64,000 nt of DNA from Streptomyces sp. CB02009 (GTDB taxonomy: Bacteria > Actinomycetota > Actinomycetes > Streptomycetales > Streptomycetaceae). The stretch covers positions 1-64,000 of the forward strand of contig NZ_LIVV01000014.1 in the NCBI RefSeq assembly GCF_001905825.1. The letters run 5' to 3'. Numbering within the stretch: position 1 is the first letter of the stretch; each line of letters begins with the position of its first letter. This document shows, piece after piece, positions 16,315 to 24,570 of the stretch. The notes beneath the pieces were generated by a model. The model made no database searches, was not told where the DNA came from, and saw nothing but the letters and a program-made list of their open reading frames with translations. The translations under genes and the position numbers were made by a program.

Positions 16315-17265
16315 TCAGAGAGAGGACACGTCCGCCAGCTCGGCGCTCGCGCTGAGCGCGATGGATCCCCCCTGGAGCGCGTTGACGCGGATGGTCTGGC
16401 GGCTGCTGTTCGACGAGTCCGTGCCCGCCGACTCGGCCTCGATCCAACACGGCTCGTCGAACTCGACGTAGCGATGGAATGAGACATCCATCGAGGTGGG
16501 CAGAACGGCGCCGGTCTTCGAGGGCTGCATGGCGTGTCCCGCCTGCCGTACCGACTCCAGCAGCAGCATGCCCGGGACGTGGTCGAGCGCGTGGTCGAAG
16601 AGCACCGGGTGACTCGTGTCGACGCGAAGCTGCCAGCGCAGGCGGTCCGAGGTGGGAGCGAGGACGATGTCCTGCTTCCGAAGGCGGCCCACAGCGGCGC
16701 GGGAGACGGGCTCAGGCGGCTGCGGCGCCCGCGCGAAGATCTCGCCGGCCTCGCCCCGGCCCGTGCGCAGTCGCTGGTACACGGCGGGGGAGTGGCTGCC
16801 GAAGCGCACGCTGGCCATGGCCAGCAACGAGCCACGACGGACGGCCTCCATGTGCATGGACATCGTGACCGGAACCGTGCGGTTGTACCGGATGTCGGAA
16901 CAGGTCACGTGCAGTTCGATGTCCGCCGGTGTGTCCTCCACCCGTAGGGCCTGCGGGTTGACCGCGAACTGCAGCCGCGACCAGGACAGGCTGTGCCCGA
17001 ACGGAACGTGGTAGCCGACGTGTGCGAGCAGAGTGCTTGTTTGCCGGATGGTCTCGCAGAGCAGAAGAGGGTCGTGCAGCCCGTGCTCCGGGACGTAGAA
17101 GCTGTGGCTGCGGGGCCATTGTGCGGTGACCCTGAACCTGTCGTGGCCTTCCTTGTTCCAGCCGGTGAGGAACACTTCCGACAAGGCCGCCCGGTGAACG
17201 TACTCCCTGGCGACCGTCGTGGTCAGCGCGGGTCTGGCCTGTGGTTCCTTGGGTTTTGTCAGCAT
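16315..17265 (-). CDS. AfsA/ScbA-family gamma-butyrolactone synthase
   Basis: 316 residues, the usual AfsA length. Two hot-dog repeats are visible: residues about 55-140 (FYVPEHGLHDPLLLCETIRQ; VPFGHSL) and 215-300 (HPVLFDHALDHVPGMLLLES; MDVSFHRYVEFDEPCW). In the family the enzyme condenses a beta-ketoacyl-ACP with dihydroxyacetone phosphate to begin gamma-butyrolactone or butenolide autoregulator synthesis. It is divergent from an ArpA-type receptor across 118 bp, the classical signalling arrangement. The product likely controls the adjacent enediyne cluster. Confidence 0.9.
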   Translation of the reverse strand: MLTKPKEPQARPALTTTVAREYVHRAALSEVFLTGWNKEGHDRFRVTAQWPRSHSFYVPEHGLHDPLLLCETIRQTSTLLAHVGYHVPFGHSLSWSRLQFAVNPQALRVEDTPADIELHVTCSDIRYNRTVPVTMSMHMEAVRRGSLLAMASVRFGSHSPAVYQRLRTGRGEAGEIFARAPQPPEPVSRAAVGRLRKQDIVLAPTSDRLRWQLRVDTSHPVLFDHALDHVPGMLLLESVRQAGHAMQPSKTGAVLPTSMDVSFHRYVEFDEPCWIEAESAGTDSSNSSRQTIRVNALQGGSIALSASAELADVSSL

Positions 17266-17329
17266 GCCTCTCCCCTAGGGCGTGCGTGTGGGGTTCCCCC
17301 CCAGTGCCCCCTACCGGTCGATGGGGGAC

Positions 17330-17365
17330 GGGCTATAAAATAGTGGTTGTTCTTTTTTTTTGTCG
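17330..17365. promoter_or_regulatory. AT-rich operator/promoter between AfsA-like and receptor genes
   Basis: A TATAAAATAGTGG segment followed by a run of nine T interrupts very GC-rich DNA. Its reverse complement (A-tract, then CACTATTTTATA) resembles 20601-20636 (A-tract, then CGCTATTATTTTAGC). Both could be operators of the butyrolactone receptor. Confidence 0.45.
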
Positions 17366-17383
17366 AGAGGGAGGCCGGCATTG

Positions 17384-18001
17384 GTGGCCAGACCGCAGCA
17401 GGACCGTGCGCTGAGGACGCGGGAAGCCATCGTCATGGGGGCGGCGGAGGTCTTCGACGAGTTCGGGTTCAGCGGTGCCAGCATCAGCAGGATCATGAAG
17501 CGGGCCGGAGTCTCCCAGGGCGCGATGTACTTCCACTTCAAGTCGAAGGAAGACCTGGCGCGCGCGGTGATGAACGCGCAACCCGAGACGGTCATCCCGC
17601 GACTGGAATCGCACGGGTTGCAGCGCATCGTGGACATGACCTTCGTGTGGGCGTGGCAGATTCAGAACGACGTCCTGCTGCGCGCGGGTGTCCGCCTCAC
17701 CAATGAGCAGGACGGCACCAGCGTGCGCGACGCGACGCCGTACACGGAGTGGGCCCAGATCCTCGAAGTGACCCTTCGGGAGGCTCAGTACGACGGCGAG
17801 CTGCGGGAGTCCGTCGACGTCGGTCGGTTCTCCGAGTTCCTCGTCAGCGCGTGTACCGGGATGCAGATGTACTCGAACGCCGTGAGCTCGCGCCGGGATC
17901 TGCCGGCACGGACCGTTGCGATGTGGCAGCTCCTTCTCCCTGGCGTCGCGACGCAGCGGGTCGCCGAGTCCATCGACTTGGACGTGAACCGCCTCGCCTG
18001 A
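17384..18001 (+). CDS. gamma-butyrolactone receptor-type TetR regulator (ArpA/ScbR family)
   Basis: About 205 residues. The start GTG 17384 gives the family-typical MARPQQDRALRTRE opening, with GGGAGG nine bases upstream; a TTG one codon earlier is an alternative. The HTH is textbook ArpA-like (ASISRIMKRAGVSQGAMYFH FKSKEDLARAV). The ligand domain ends LPARTVAMWQLLLPGV. Such receptors repress targets until a butyrolactone binds. Divergent to the synthase, it probably regulates both and downstream cluster regulators. Confidence 0.9.
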   Translation: MARPQQDRALRTREAIVMGAAEVFDEFGFSGASISRIMKRAGVSQGAMYFHFKSKEDLARAVMNAQPETVIPRLESHGLQRIVDMTFVWAWQIQNDVLLRAGVRLTNEQDGTSVRDATPYTEWAQILEVTLREAQYDGELRESVDVGRFSEFLVSACTGMQMYSNAVSSRRDLPARTVAMWQLLLPGVATQRVAESIDLDVNRLA

Positions 18002-18072
18002 CCGCAGCGATGCCCGGACTCTCTCTCGCACACTTCCACCGCCCAGCTCCGACCGACTCCAGGAGATCCCTC

Positions 18073-18795
18073 GTGTCCTCAGGACTCAGACAGTTGCGCC
18101 TTGCCGCGGTCAACATCGACGGCGTGTTGCTCAACGACACATTCAGCCCGGTCATCCACAACTTCGTTGTGAGCCGGGGCGGCGCGTACAGCGCCGAGGT
18201 GGAGCGTCAGATCTTCTCCCAGCCCCAGCGGGTGGCCAGCGCCTACCTGACCGGCGTGGTGAGCGTGCCGATGACGGCGCAGGAGGCCCTGGAGGCCTAC
18301 TTCGTCGAGCGTGAGGCCTATCTGCGTCAGGACCCGGTACGTCTGCTCGACGGCGCCGTGGACCTGGTGCGTCGTCTGCGGGGCCTCGGGCTGAGCACGA
18401 TCTGCTACGGAGGACTCGGCAAGGAGCACTTCGACCGCTTCCTCGGGGAGTGGGCTCATCTCTTCGACGGGCCGGGGTACGTGTGCACCAACGACTTCCG
18501 ACCTGGTATCCGTGAGATCACGAACCAGGTCTTCGGACTCGCCTACGACCAGGTGGTGTTCATCGACGACGTGGCCCGGGTGGCGGAGTCCGCGAAGGAG
18601 CTCGGCGTTCCGTTCATCGGTCACCCCAGCACCTTCGAGCACAGCCACCAGCGTCAGCTGATGAGGGAGGCGGGCGTGCGACACCTCGTGGACTCGCTCC
18701 ACGCGATCGATGAAGCGATGCTGCGCACGGTCGACGCCGAAGCTGCTCACGGCACCATCTGGGCCCGTTCAGAGGCGAGTCTCGTACAGGTATAG
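18073..18795 (+). CDS. HAD-superfamily-like protein lacking the nucleophile Asp
   Basis: 240 residues from GTG 18073 (AGGAG eight bases upstream). The fold is HAD-like: motif I region LRLAAVNIDGVLL, motif II near ICYGGLGKEHF, motif IV VVFIDDVARVAESAKELG. In motif I the canonical DxDG is NxDG, so the Asp that forms the phospho-aspartate intermediate is replaced by Asn (AAC). In autoregulator pathways a phosphatase step is needed, and HAD genes in such loci could supply it. This copy may instead be non-catalytic or use another mechanism. Confidence 0.75.
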   Translation: MSSGLRQLRLAAVNIDGVLLNDTFSPVIHNFVVSRGGAYSAEVERQIFSQPQRVASAYLTGVVSVPMTAQEALEAYFVEREAYLRQDPVRLLDGAVDLVRRLRGLGLSTICYGGLGKEHFDRFLGEWAHLFDGPGYVCTNDFRPGIREITNQVFGLAYDQVVFIDDVARVAESAKELGVPFIGHPSTFEHSHQRQLMREAGVRHLVDSLHAIDEAMLRTVDAEAAHGTIWARSEASLVQV

Positions 18796-18848
18796 GGCCG
18801 AGTAGCCCGACATGATCTTTTCTCGCATGAAAGCAGGGGGTATGCGCA

Positions 18849-19631
18849 GTGAACGAGAATACGCGTAGAGCGAGCGGTCTGCTGAGCGGCAGGGTCGCCA
18901 TGATCACCGGGGCATCTAGCGGTATCGGTGCAGCGGCGGCCCGCCTGTTCGCCGCAGAGGGAGCGGCCGTCGTGCTCATGGCGCGGCGCGGGACGCAACT
19001 GAAGGACCTGGCGATCCAGATCGAAGCCGAGGGCGGCCGGGCCCTGGCGGTACCGGGCGACGTCGCCCGCTCGGAAGACGTGCGCCACGTCGTGAACGCG
19101 GCGGTGGAGGCGTACGGGCATCTGGACGTGGCCTTCAACAACGCCGGCTGGGGGACGGCCGGTACCGACCTGCACGAGACCGAGGACGCGGTCTTCGACC
19201 AGGTCATGGACGTGAACGTGCGCGGCGTGTGGAACTGTCTGCGCCACCAGGTCCCCGCGATGCTTGCGCACGGGTTCGGATCCATCGTCAACACCGCCAG
19301 CACGGCGGGCGTGGTGGCGACCGGCGCCGGAGCACCCTATGTGGCGGCCAAGCACGCCGTGATCGGCATGACAAAGGCCGCTGCGGCTGAGTACGGCGAG
19401 CGCGGCATCCGAGTCAACTCGCTGGTGGTCGGCTGTACGAGGACCGAACTCATCGAAGGGGCGATCGCGGAGCATCCCCACCTGGAGCAGGCCTTTGTCG
19501 CGCGCCAGATTCAGAAGCGCATGGCGGATCCTGACGAGGTCGCCCAGGCCGCGCTCTGGCTCGCGAGCCCGCGTGCCTCGTTCGTCATGGGGGCCGCGCT
19601 GGCGGTGGACGGCGGGCTGACCGCAGTGTGA
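18849..19631 (+). CDS. short-chain dehydrogenase/reductase (putative autoregulator ketoreductase)
   Basis: 260 residues, classical SDR. It has the glycine motif TGASSGIG (about residue 21), NNAG, a Ser-Thr loop (NTASTAGVV), the Tyr-X3-Lys pair (PYVAAKHAV) and the terminal MGAALAVDGGLTA signature. GTG 18849 is the likely start although the ribosome site is weak. Placed with an AfsA synthase and receptor, it may reduce the 6-keto group of a butyrolactone precursor, as BarS1-type enzymes do. A role in enediyne tailoring cannot be excluded. Confidence 0.85.
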   Translation: MNENTRRASGLLSGRVAMITGASSGIGAAAARLFAAEGAAVVLMARRGTQLKDLAIQIEAEGGRALAVPGDVARSEDVRHVVNAAVEAYGHLDVAFNNAGWGTAGTDLHETEDAVFDQVMDVNVRGVWNCLRHQVPAMLAHGFGSIVNTASTAGVVATGAGAPYVAAKHAVIGMTKAAAAEYGERGIRVNSLVVGCTRTELIEGAIAEHPHLEQAFVARQIQKRMADPDEVAQAALWLASPRASFVMGAALAVDGGLTAV

Positions 19632-19641
19632 TGGCGGGAAA

Positions 19642-19690
19642 CTGACGGTACGGCGGGCGGACGGGAGAGGTCCGCCCGCTGCACCGTCAG
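19642..19690. terminator. long bidirectional hairpin
   Basis: Nested arms CTGACGGT/ACCGTCAG and GCGGGCGGAC/GTCCGCCCGC; it overlaps the last codon of the convergent TetR gene. Confidence 0.75.
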
Positions 19691-20343
19691 TGTGCTGTCT
19701 CTCCCTGGTCCGCCTTCTCCCAGGCAGGCGGATCCGCTTGCCTGGGCACGCCCGACGCCTCGGCCGAGACACCCACGAGCGCCAGGTGCCAGACGCGCTT
19801 GAGCTGGGCGACGGCGCTCTCGAACGCGGGATCCGAGCCCATGCGCGTGCGCAGGTACGCCTCTGCCCCGCTCGTCAGGTGCTCGACCAGGGTTGTCACG
19901 TCCGCGGGGAGGGCGTCCGTGTGGAGTTGACCGCTTTCGTAGGCCCGGTCCAGCAGCCCCCGGACCATGGGCAGCCAGGCGTCCGACCAGGCCTCGGTTC
20001 CCGGACGTTCCCGGCCCAGGCGGATGGCGGAGCGCACGGTCGGCTCCTGCTCCATCAGCCTGGTCAGCTCGAGGGTCAGGTCGATCACCATGCGCAGCGG
20101 TGCTTTCGGCTCGACTGCCAGGCGTTCCAGGGCGGCCAGGGTGACCGCTCGCCCTTCCTGCTGCACCGCATCCGCCAGGTGCACCTTGGTCGGGAAATGG
20201 AAAGTCATCGCGCCGAGCGACATGCCCGCCACCGAGCTGATCCGCGAAAGCGTCGTCCCGTCGTACCCGTAGAGGTCGAACTCCTCGGCCGCCGCTCTGA
20301 CCAGGGCCTGGCGTGTGCGCAAGGCCCTCTCCTGTTTCACCAC
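19687..20343 (-). CDS. second ArpA-like TetR regulator (receptor or pseudo-receptor)
   Basis: About 218 residues. GTG 20343 has GGGAG seven bases upstream and gives the family start VVKQERALRTRQ; an upstream ATG at 20379 has no clear ribosome site. The HTH (TLSRISSVAGMSLGAMTFHF) and C-terminal ligand domain are ArpA-like but diverged from the first receptor. Many such loci carry a true receptor plus a pseudo-receptor that binds antibiotics or intermediates; which is which cannot be told from sequence. Confidence 0.85.
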   Translation of the reverse strand: MVKQERALRTRQALVRAAAEEFDLYGYDGTTLSRISSVAGMSLGAMTFHFPTKVHLADAVQQEGRAVTLAALERLAVEPKAPLRMVIDLTLELTRLMEQEPTVRSAIRLGRERPGTEAWSDAWLPMVRGLLDRAYESGQLHTDALPADVTTLVEHLTSGAEAYLRTRMGSDPAFESAVAQLKRVWHLALVGVSAEASGVPRQADPPAWEKADQGETAH

Positions 20344-20678
20344 ACCGTCTCCCGAAGAGGGCTCATCGCTGCCTGACATGTACGGACTCTGACTCTGGCC
20401 CGTCGGCGCACCGCCGGGACGTCCCGTGAGGAACAGACGTGCACCCTCCCGTCCAACGCTCGCGCCTCCTTCCTCTCCTGGGCAAGGGCGAGTTGCCCAA
20501 GGTGTTGTGAATCAGTGCAGGTCACAGGGGTGAGTCGACCTCCGTCGCGGAGTGCAGCGGAGGCCGACTTGGCGAAGTGCATGCGGCAACTCTCCTGAGT
20601 CGCAAAAAAAAGAGGGCGTTCGCTATTATTTTAGCTGAGACGGCCGCCAGGGGCCGAGAACAGGGGAGGGAACAAGCC
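20344..20678. other. intergenic regulatory region between TetR2 and the IS701-like gene
   Basis: No gene. It holds the AT-rich A-tract element at 20601-20636, between the leftward TetR gene and the rightward transposase-like gene. Confidence 0.5.
20601..20636. promoter_or_regulatory. A-tract element similar to the AfsA/receptor intergenic site
   Basis: GTCGC followed by a run of eight A, then GAGGGCGTTCGCTATT and ATTTTAGC. It mirrors the AT-rich element at 17330-17365 in inverse orientation. It is a candidate binding site for one of the ArpA-like proteins. Confidence 0.45.
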
Positions 20679-21887
20679 ATGGTTGCGTACGCTCACAAGG
20701 CCCGCACCTCGGTGCCGGTGTTCGCTGAGAGGGTCTTCGAAGGCCTTCTGCGGGCGGATCAGCGTCGTTGGGCGCAGGCCTACATGCAGGGCCTGTTGAC
20801 CACGCCTGGCAAGAAGTCGGTCCGCCGGCTCGCGGCCGCCATATCGCCTGAACCTGCGGTCTCCCAATCGCTGCACCAGTTCGTCAACGCCAGCCCGTGG
20901 GACTGGATGCCGGTGCGGGCCGAGCTCTCCCGATGGGTCGAGCAGGAGATGACGCCGCGTGCCTGGGTGATCGGCCAGGCCGTCCTGCGCAAGCGCGGCG
21001 AGCACTCCTGCGGTGTGCACCGCCGTTTCCTGGCCTCCACCGGCCGCTCGGTCACGTGCCAGGTCGGCGTCGGCATGTTCCTCTCCTCGTACGACCAGGC
21101 CGTTCCCGTCGACTGGCGCCTGCTGCTTCCCGGCTCTTGGACGAAGGACCCGGAGCGCCGCGTCCGCACGCGCATCCCCGCCGAGGTGAGCCCCCGCTCC
21201 GTCGAGCAGCACGCCCTGGACCTCGTAGACACCCTGGCCGACACCAGCCGTACCGTGCCCCTGCCCGTCGTCGCCGACCTGGAGGCCCTCGGTGGCACCA
21301 GCGCGACGGCCCTCGTCCACGGACTTGCCCTCCGGGGTCGCGACTTCGTGGTCGCCGTCCCCGAGAGCCTCCAGGTCGCCGTGGGGCGTCACCTGAGGGT
21401 GCAGCGTCCCCAGGGAGGCGACGGCCAGGGACTGGTGCTCGCGGCCCGCAACCTCTTCGAGTTCGACGCGGGTACGTTGACCCGCGTGGAGAACGTCGGT
21501 CCCTGGGACGGTCGGGGCCGGCACACCACGGTCATGTCCAGCTTCGTGCGCCTTCCTCAGCCCGGACGGGGCGGCGAGCGGATCCACCGCACCTACCGGC
21601 TCTTCGCGGTTCGCCCTGACAACGGACGGCAGCCCGTCCAGCTGTGGCTGACCAGCCTCACGCACGCCCGTATGGAGTCGGTGCTGGCCCTGACCCGGAC
21701 GCTCGCGCACGCGGGGGAGTCCGTGCGGGAGATGTCCGACGACTTCGGCCTCCAGGACTTCGAGGGGCGCTCCTACCCGGGCTGGCACCACCACATGACC
21801 CTGGTCTCCGCTGCGTACGCCTACAGCCGCTTCAACCGGCGGTCCGCACCCACCGGCGGCGGAGAGCGCCTGCTGGTCGCTGCCTGA
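20679..21887 (+). CDS. IS701-like transposase homologue, apparently catalytically dead
   Basis: 402 residues from ATG 20679 (ribosome site GGGGAGGG). Its order of motifs follows IS701-family DDE transposases: a WVI....RKRGEHSCGVHRRF segment, CQVGVGMFLSS, VDWRLLLPGSWTKDPERR, VVADLEALGG and FVVAVPES. Where active members have DDTGF at the first catalytic position, this protein has GQAVL, so the first Asp is missing; the second region keeps an Asp (VADLEAL). No flanking inverted repeats or target duplications are apparent. Intact length and its own promoter region suggest a domesticated protein, perhaps DNA-binding. Confidence 0.75.
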   Translation: MVAYAHKARTSVPVFAERVFEGLLRADQRRWAQAYMQGLLTTPGKKSVRRLAAAISPEPAVSQSLHQFVNASPWDWMPVRAELSRWVEQEMTPRAWVIGQAVLRKRGEHSCGVHRRFLASTGRSVTCQVGVGMFLSSYDQAVPVDWRLLLPGSWTKDPERRVRTRIPAEVSPRSVEQHALDLVDTLADTSRTVPLPVVADLEALGGTSATALVHGLALRGRDFVVAVPESLQVAVGRHLRVQRPQGGDGQGLVLAARNLFEFDAGTLTRVENVGPWDGRGRHTTVMSSFVRLPQPGRGGERIHRTYRLFAVRPDNGRQPVQLWLTSLTHARMESVLALTRTLAHAGESVREMSDDFGLQDFEGRSYPGWHHHMTLVSAAYAYSRFNRRSAPTGGGERLLVAA

Positions 21888-21925
21888 ACAAACGGGCGCG
21901 TCCTGCGACGACTTCGGCAACTCGG

Positions 21926-21942
21926 GGTTCCTTCACGCAACC
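21926..21942. promoter_or_regulatory. GGTTCCTTCACGCAACC inverted repeat upstream of the HxlR gene
   Basis: Lies 23-39 nt before the hxlR-type start, overlapping the expected promoter. Related sites occur at 40321-40372 and 44791-44807. Likely an autoregulatory operator. Confidence 0.55.
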
Positions 21943-21964
21943 CTCCCCGCCCTAGAGTGAGCGC

Positions 21965-22408
21965 ATGCTGAAGCACACGTACGAGGGACAGGACTGCAAC
22001 CTCGCCCGCTCCCTGGAGGTGATCGGCGAGCGCTGGACCCTGCTGATCATCCGATCGGCGCTGCTCGGCATCACCCGCTTCGACGGCTTCCTGTCCCACC
22101 TGGACATCGCGCGCAACGTGCTCTCCACCCGGCTGACCCGGCTGGTCGAGCACGAGATCATGGAACGCGTGCCCTATCAGGACAAGCCCGTGAGGTACGA
22201 GTACCGGCTCACCCCTGTGGGCCGGGACCTGACGCGGGCCGTCATCGCCCTGATGCAGTGGGGGGACCGCAACCTGCCCCAGGAGCTGGGTCCGCCGCGC
22301 CGCGCCGATCACATCGGCTGCGACGGCTCCGTCCACGTCGAACTTCGGTGCACCGACTGCGGGCGCGCCGTGCACGACGAGGAAGTGGACGTCCGCCGCA
22401 TCCGCTGA
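21965..22408 (+). CDS. HxlR-family transcriptional regulator
   Basis: 147 residues. HxlR winged-helix signature: CNLARSLEVIGERWTLLIIR, LSTRLTRLVEHEIMER and YRLTPVGRDL. A C-terminal extension contains CDGSVHVELRCTDCGRAVH with three cysteines, perhaps structural or redox/metal-binding. ATG 21965. The inverted repeat just upstream recurs before two accessory operons, so I infer it controls them and itself. Confidence 0.88.
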   Translation: MLKHTYEGQDCNLARSLEVIGERWTLLIIRSALLGITRFDGFLSHLDIARNVLSTRLTRLVEHEIMERVPYQDKPVRYEYRLTPVGRDLTRAVIALMQWGDRNLPQELGPPRRADHIGCDGSVHVELRCTDCGRAVHDEEVDVRRIR

Positions 22409-22421
22409 ACACCACGCGGAA

Positions 22422-22438
22422 GCGCAACAGGGAAGATG
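22422..22438 (+). promoter_or_regulatory. GCGCAA-N6-AGATG motif upstream of the enediyne core operon
   Basis: GCGCAA-cAGGGA-AGATG, beginning 94 nt before the first gene of the PKS operon. Confidence 0.65.
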
Positions 22439-22515
22439 CCGCTGCGCGGCCGGCCTGCCGACGATGACAGCCCCCGCCGCCCATGACCGGAGCGGGCTCG
22501 TACGAGGAGGCATCT

Positions 22516-23493
22516 GTGCCCGCACTGGGAGCGCTGCGCAGGCTGATCATGGCCCCGTCCCTGGACGACGTGAGTTTCGCCGGGCGAGGGTTCACCGTGG
22601 AACCCACCGAACGCACACGGCAACTGGAAGCCGTGCCGCAAGCCGTCGTGACCGGCTTCGAATGGGGCATCGAAGACAAGGACCTGGCGACGACCGAGCG
22701 CCGTCTCGCGCTCGTCGACCCGCTGAACCGGGGATTCGCGTACGAGGGCGCGACCATGGCCTGCGCGATTCGCGACACCATGGGGCCCCAGGGGCGTCGT
22801 GCGAGGGACCTGCTGCGAGGCGGCGGCCGACCGCATATCTTCCTCAACTACATCGGCATCGGCTTCGCCATGGCCAAGCTGCCTCGGCCGCTGTGGAAGA
22901 AGCTCGTCCCCGACCTGACCGAGCCGGACCTCTATCCGGCGATGAGCTGGCTGTGCGTGGACGGGTACGGCTTCGACCGGGCCTACTTCGACACCGAAAC
23001 CTGGGTCGGCGGTCAGCGCCTGGACGCCCCGTACGACTGGGACGGTGATCCGTCCTACTGGCAGCGGGCCTTCGACCAGGGCGTCGGCCGCGCGCTGTGG
23101 TTCATCCACGGGGGCCACGTCGCGAACGTCTCCGCGGCCGTGCGGGCGTTCGCGGGCGACCGGCGGGCAGACCTGTGGAGCGGCGTAGGACTCGCCGCCA
23201 CCTTCGCGGGCGGCACCACAGCTGCGGACCTGGACGCTCTGCGCCAGGAAGCGGGGGAGCACGTCGGCCATCTGGCACAGGGAGCGGTCTTCGCGGCCAA
23301 GGCCCGGCACCACGCGGGCTTCGTCCCGGAGCACAGCAGCGCCGCCGTGCACGCGTTCACCGGCCGCACTGTCGAGGCCGTGGCCCACCTCGCCGACGAC
23401 TGCGCGGCATCGGCGCCCGAGGCCGGCGTCGGACCCGCCTACGAGGTCTGGCGTGCCAAAGTGCGCACGCAGCTCGCCGTCGCGGTCGTTTGA
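22516..23493 (+). CDS. enediyne-cluster DUF1702 protein (UnbL-like), first of two paralogues
   Basis: 325 residues from GTG 22516 (GAGGAGG upstream). It shares with the next gene the motifs GFAYEGA, IGIGFAMAKLP, LCVDGYGFDRAYF, DQGVGRALWF and LAQGAVFAAKAR. Proteins of this family accompany every enediyne PKS operon. Their biochemical role is unsettled; they act with the PKS in forming the core. No signal peptide or membrane segment is obvious. Confidence 0.88.
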   Translation: MPALGALRRLIMAPSLDDVSFAGRGFTVEPTERTRQLEAVPQAVVTGFEWGIEDKDLATTERRLALVDPLNRGFAYEGATMACAIRDTMGPQGRRARDLLRGGGRPHIFLNYIGIGFAMAKLPRPLWKKLVPDLTEPDLYPAMSWLCVDGYGFDRAYFDTETWVGGQRLDAPYDWDGDPSYWQRAFDQGVGRALWFIHGGHVANVSAAVRAFAGDRRADLWSGVGLAATFAGGTTAADLDALRQEAGEHVGHLAQGAVFAAKARHHAGFVPEHSSAAVHAFTGRTVEAVAHLADDCAASAPEAGVGPAYEVWRAKVRTQLAVAVV

Positions 23494-23583
23494 GCACATC
23501 TGGAGTAGACGCCCCTCCTGGCCCCCTGGCTAGATTCGATTCGCTGTGGGATTTCAGGGATTCGAGAGGGGCGGTTTACTGCC

Positions 23584-24570
23584 GTGTCTAGTGCTTTTGG
23601 TGCGCTCCGCCGCAGGTTGCTTACGCCTCCTGTTTCCGAGACGACCATGGAAGTACGTGGCTTCCATGTGAAGAACGCGGAAGCGAAAGCGCGACTTGAA
23701 TACGTCGGGGAGGTATTTCTCCGGGGGTATGCCTATGCCGTCGAAGCGGGTTCGCCCGCTGAGGCCGAGGAGCTCCTCGAGACCGTTCCGAGAGACATGC
23801 GGGGCTTCGCCTACGAGGGCGCCGGCATGGGTGCGGCGGTGTACGACTCGCTGCCGGGCCACTCCGGCCGCCTAGACGGGCTGCTGGCCGGCCGGGGTCG
23901 TGACCACGACTACATGATCTTCGTCGGCGTAGGCTGGGCCATGGCCCGGCTGCCGAAGTTCCTGTGGCCCGACATCTCGGTCACCGACCCATTGCTGCGC
24001 TGGCTGGCTCTGGACGGTTACGGGTTCCACCAGGCGTACTTCAAGACCGACGCGTACGTGCGGACGCCGGACATCCAGCATCCGTTCCGCTGGAACGGCG
24101 GGCACAACCACTACACGCTCAACGCTATAGACCAGGGCATCGGCCGGGCGCTCTGGTTCGTCGGCGGCACCGATCCCGACGTCGTCACCTCACTGATCCG
24201 CGCCTATCCCGAGCGCCGTCACAGCGACCTCTACGCGGGCGCCGGGCTCGCCTGCGCGTATGCGGGCGGCGTGACCGAGGACGAGCTCGCGCGCTTCGTC
24301 GAAGGCGCCGGCGAGCACCGCTGGGCGCTTGCCCAGGGATCCGCCTTCGCCACCGAAGCCCGCGTCAAGGCGGGCACGGTCATCGACCACACCCACCTCG
24401 CGGCCCGTGTCGTGTGCGGCACGACGGCCGAGCGCGCTTCCCAGGCGTGCCGGGACACCCGGCCCCAGGTGGTCTCCGGGGCCGCATCCCCGGCCTACGA
24501 GACCTGGCGGCGCGACATCGCCGCGGAACTCGCTTCTCTCTCGCTCATCTCGAAAGGTGCCGACCAGTGA
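23584..24570 (+). CDS. enediyne-cluster DUF1702 protein (UnbL/E3-like), second paralogue
   Basis: 328 residues from GTG 23584 (GAGAGGGGCGG upstream). Same family as the preceding protein: GFAYEGAGMGAAVYDSL, VGVGWAMARLPKFLWP, LDGYGFHQAYFKTD, DQGIGRALWFVGG, LAQGSAFATEARVKAG. The TGA overlaps the GTG of the UnbV gene (GTGA), beginning a chain of translational couplings that runs through the operon. It is the likely counterpart of E3 proteins of 9-membered enediyne clusters. Confidence 0.9.
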   Translation: MSSAFGALRRRLLTPPVSETTMEVRGFHVKNAEAKARLEYVGEVFLRGYAYAVEAGSPAEAEELLETVPRDMRGFAYEGAGMGAAVYDSLPGHSGRLDGLLAGRGRDHDYMIFVGVGWAMARLPKFLWPDISVTDPLLRWLALDGYGFHQAYFKTDAYVRTPDIQHPFRWNGGHNHYTLNAIDQGIGRALWFVGGTDPDVVTSLIRAYPERRHSDLYAGAGLACAYAGGVTEDELARFVEGAGEHRWALAQGSAFATEARVKAGTVIDHTHLAARVVCGTTAERASQACRDTRPQVVSGAASPAYETWRRDIAAELASLSLISKGADQ

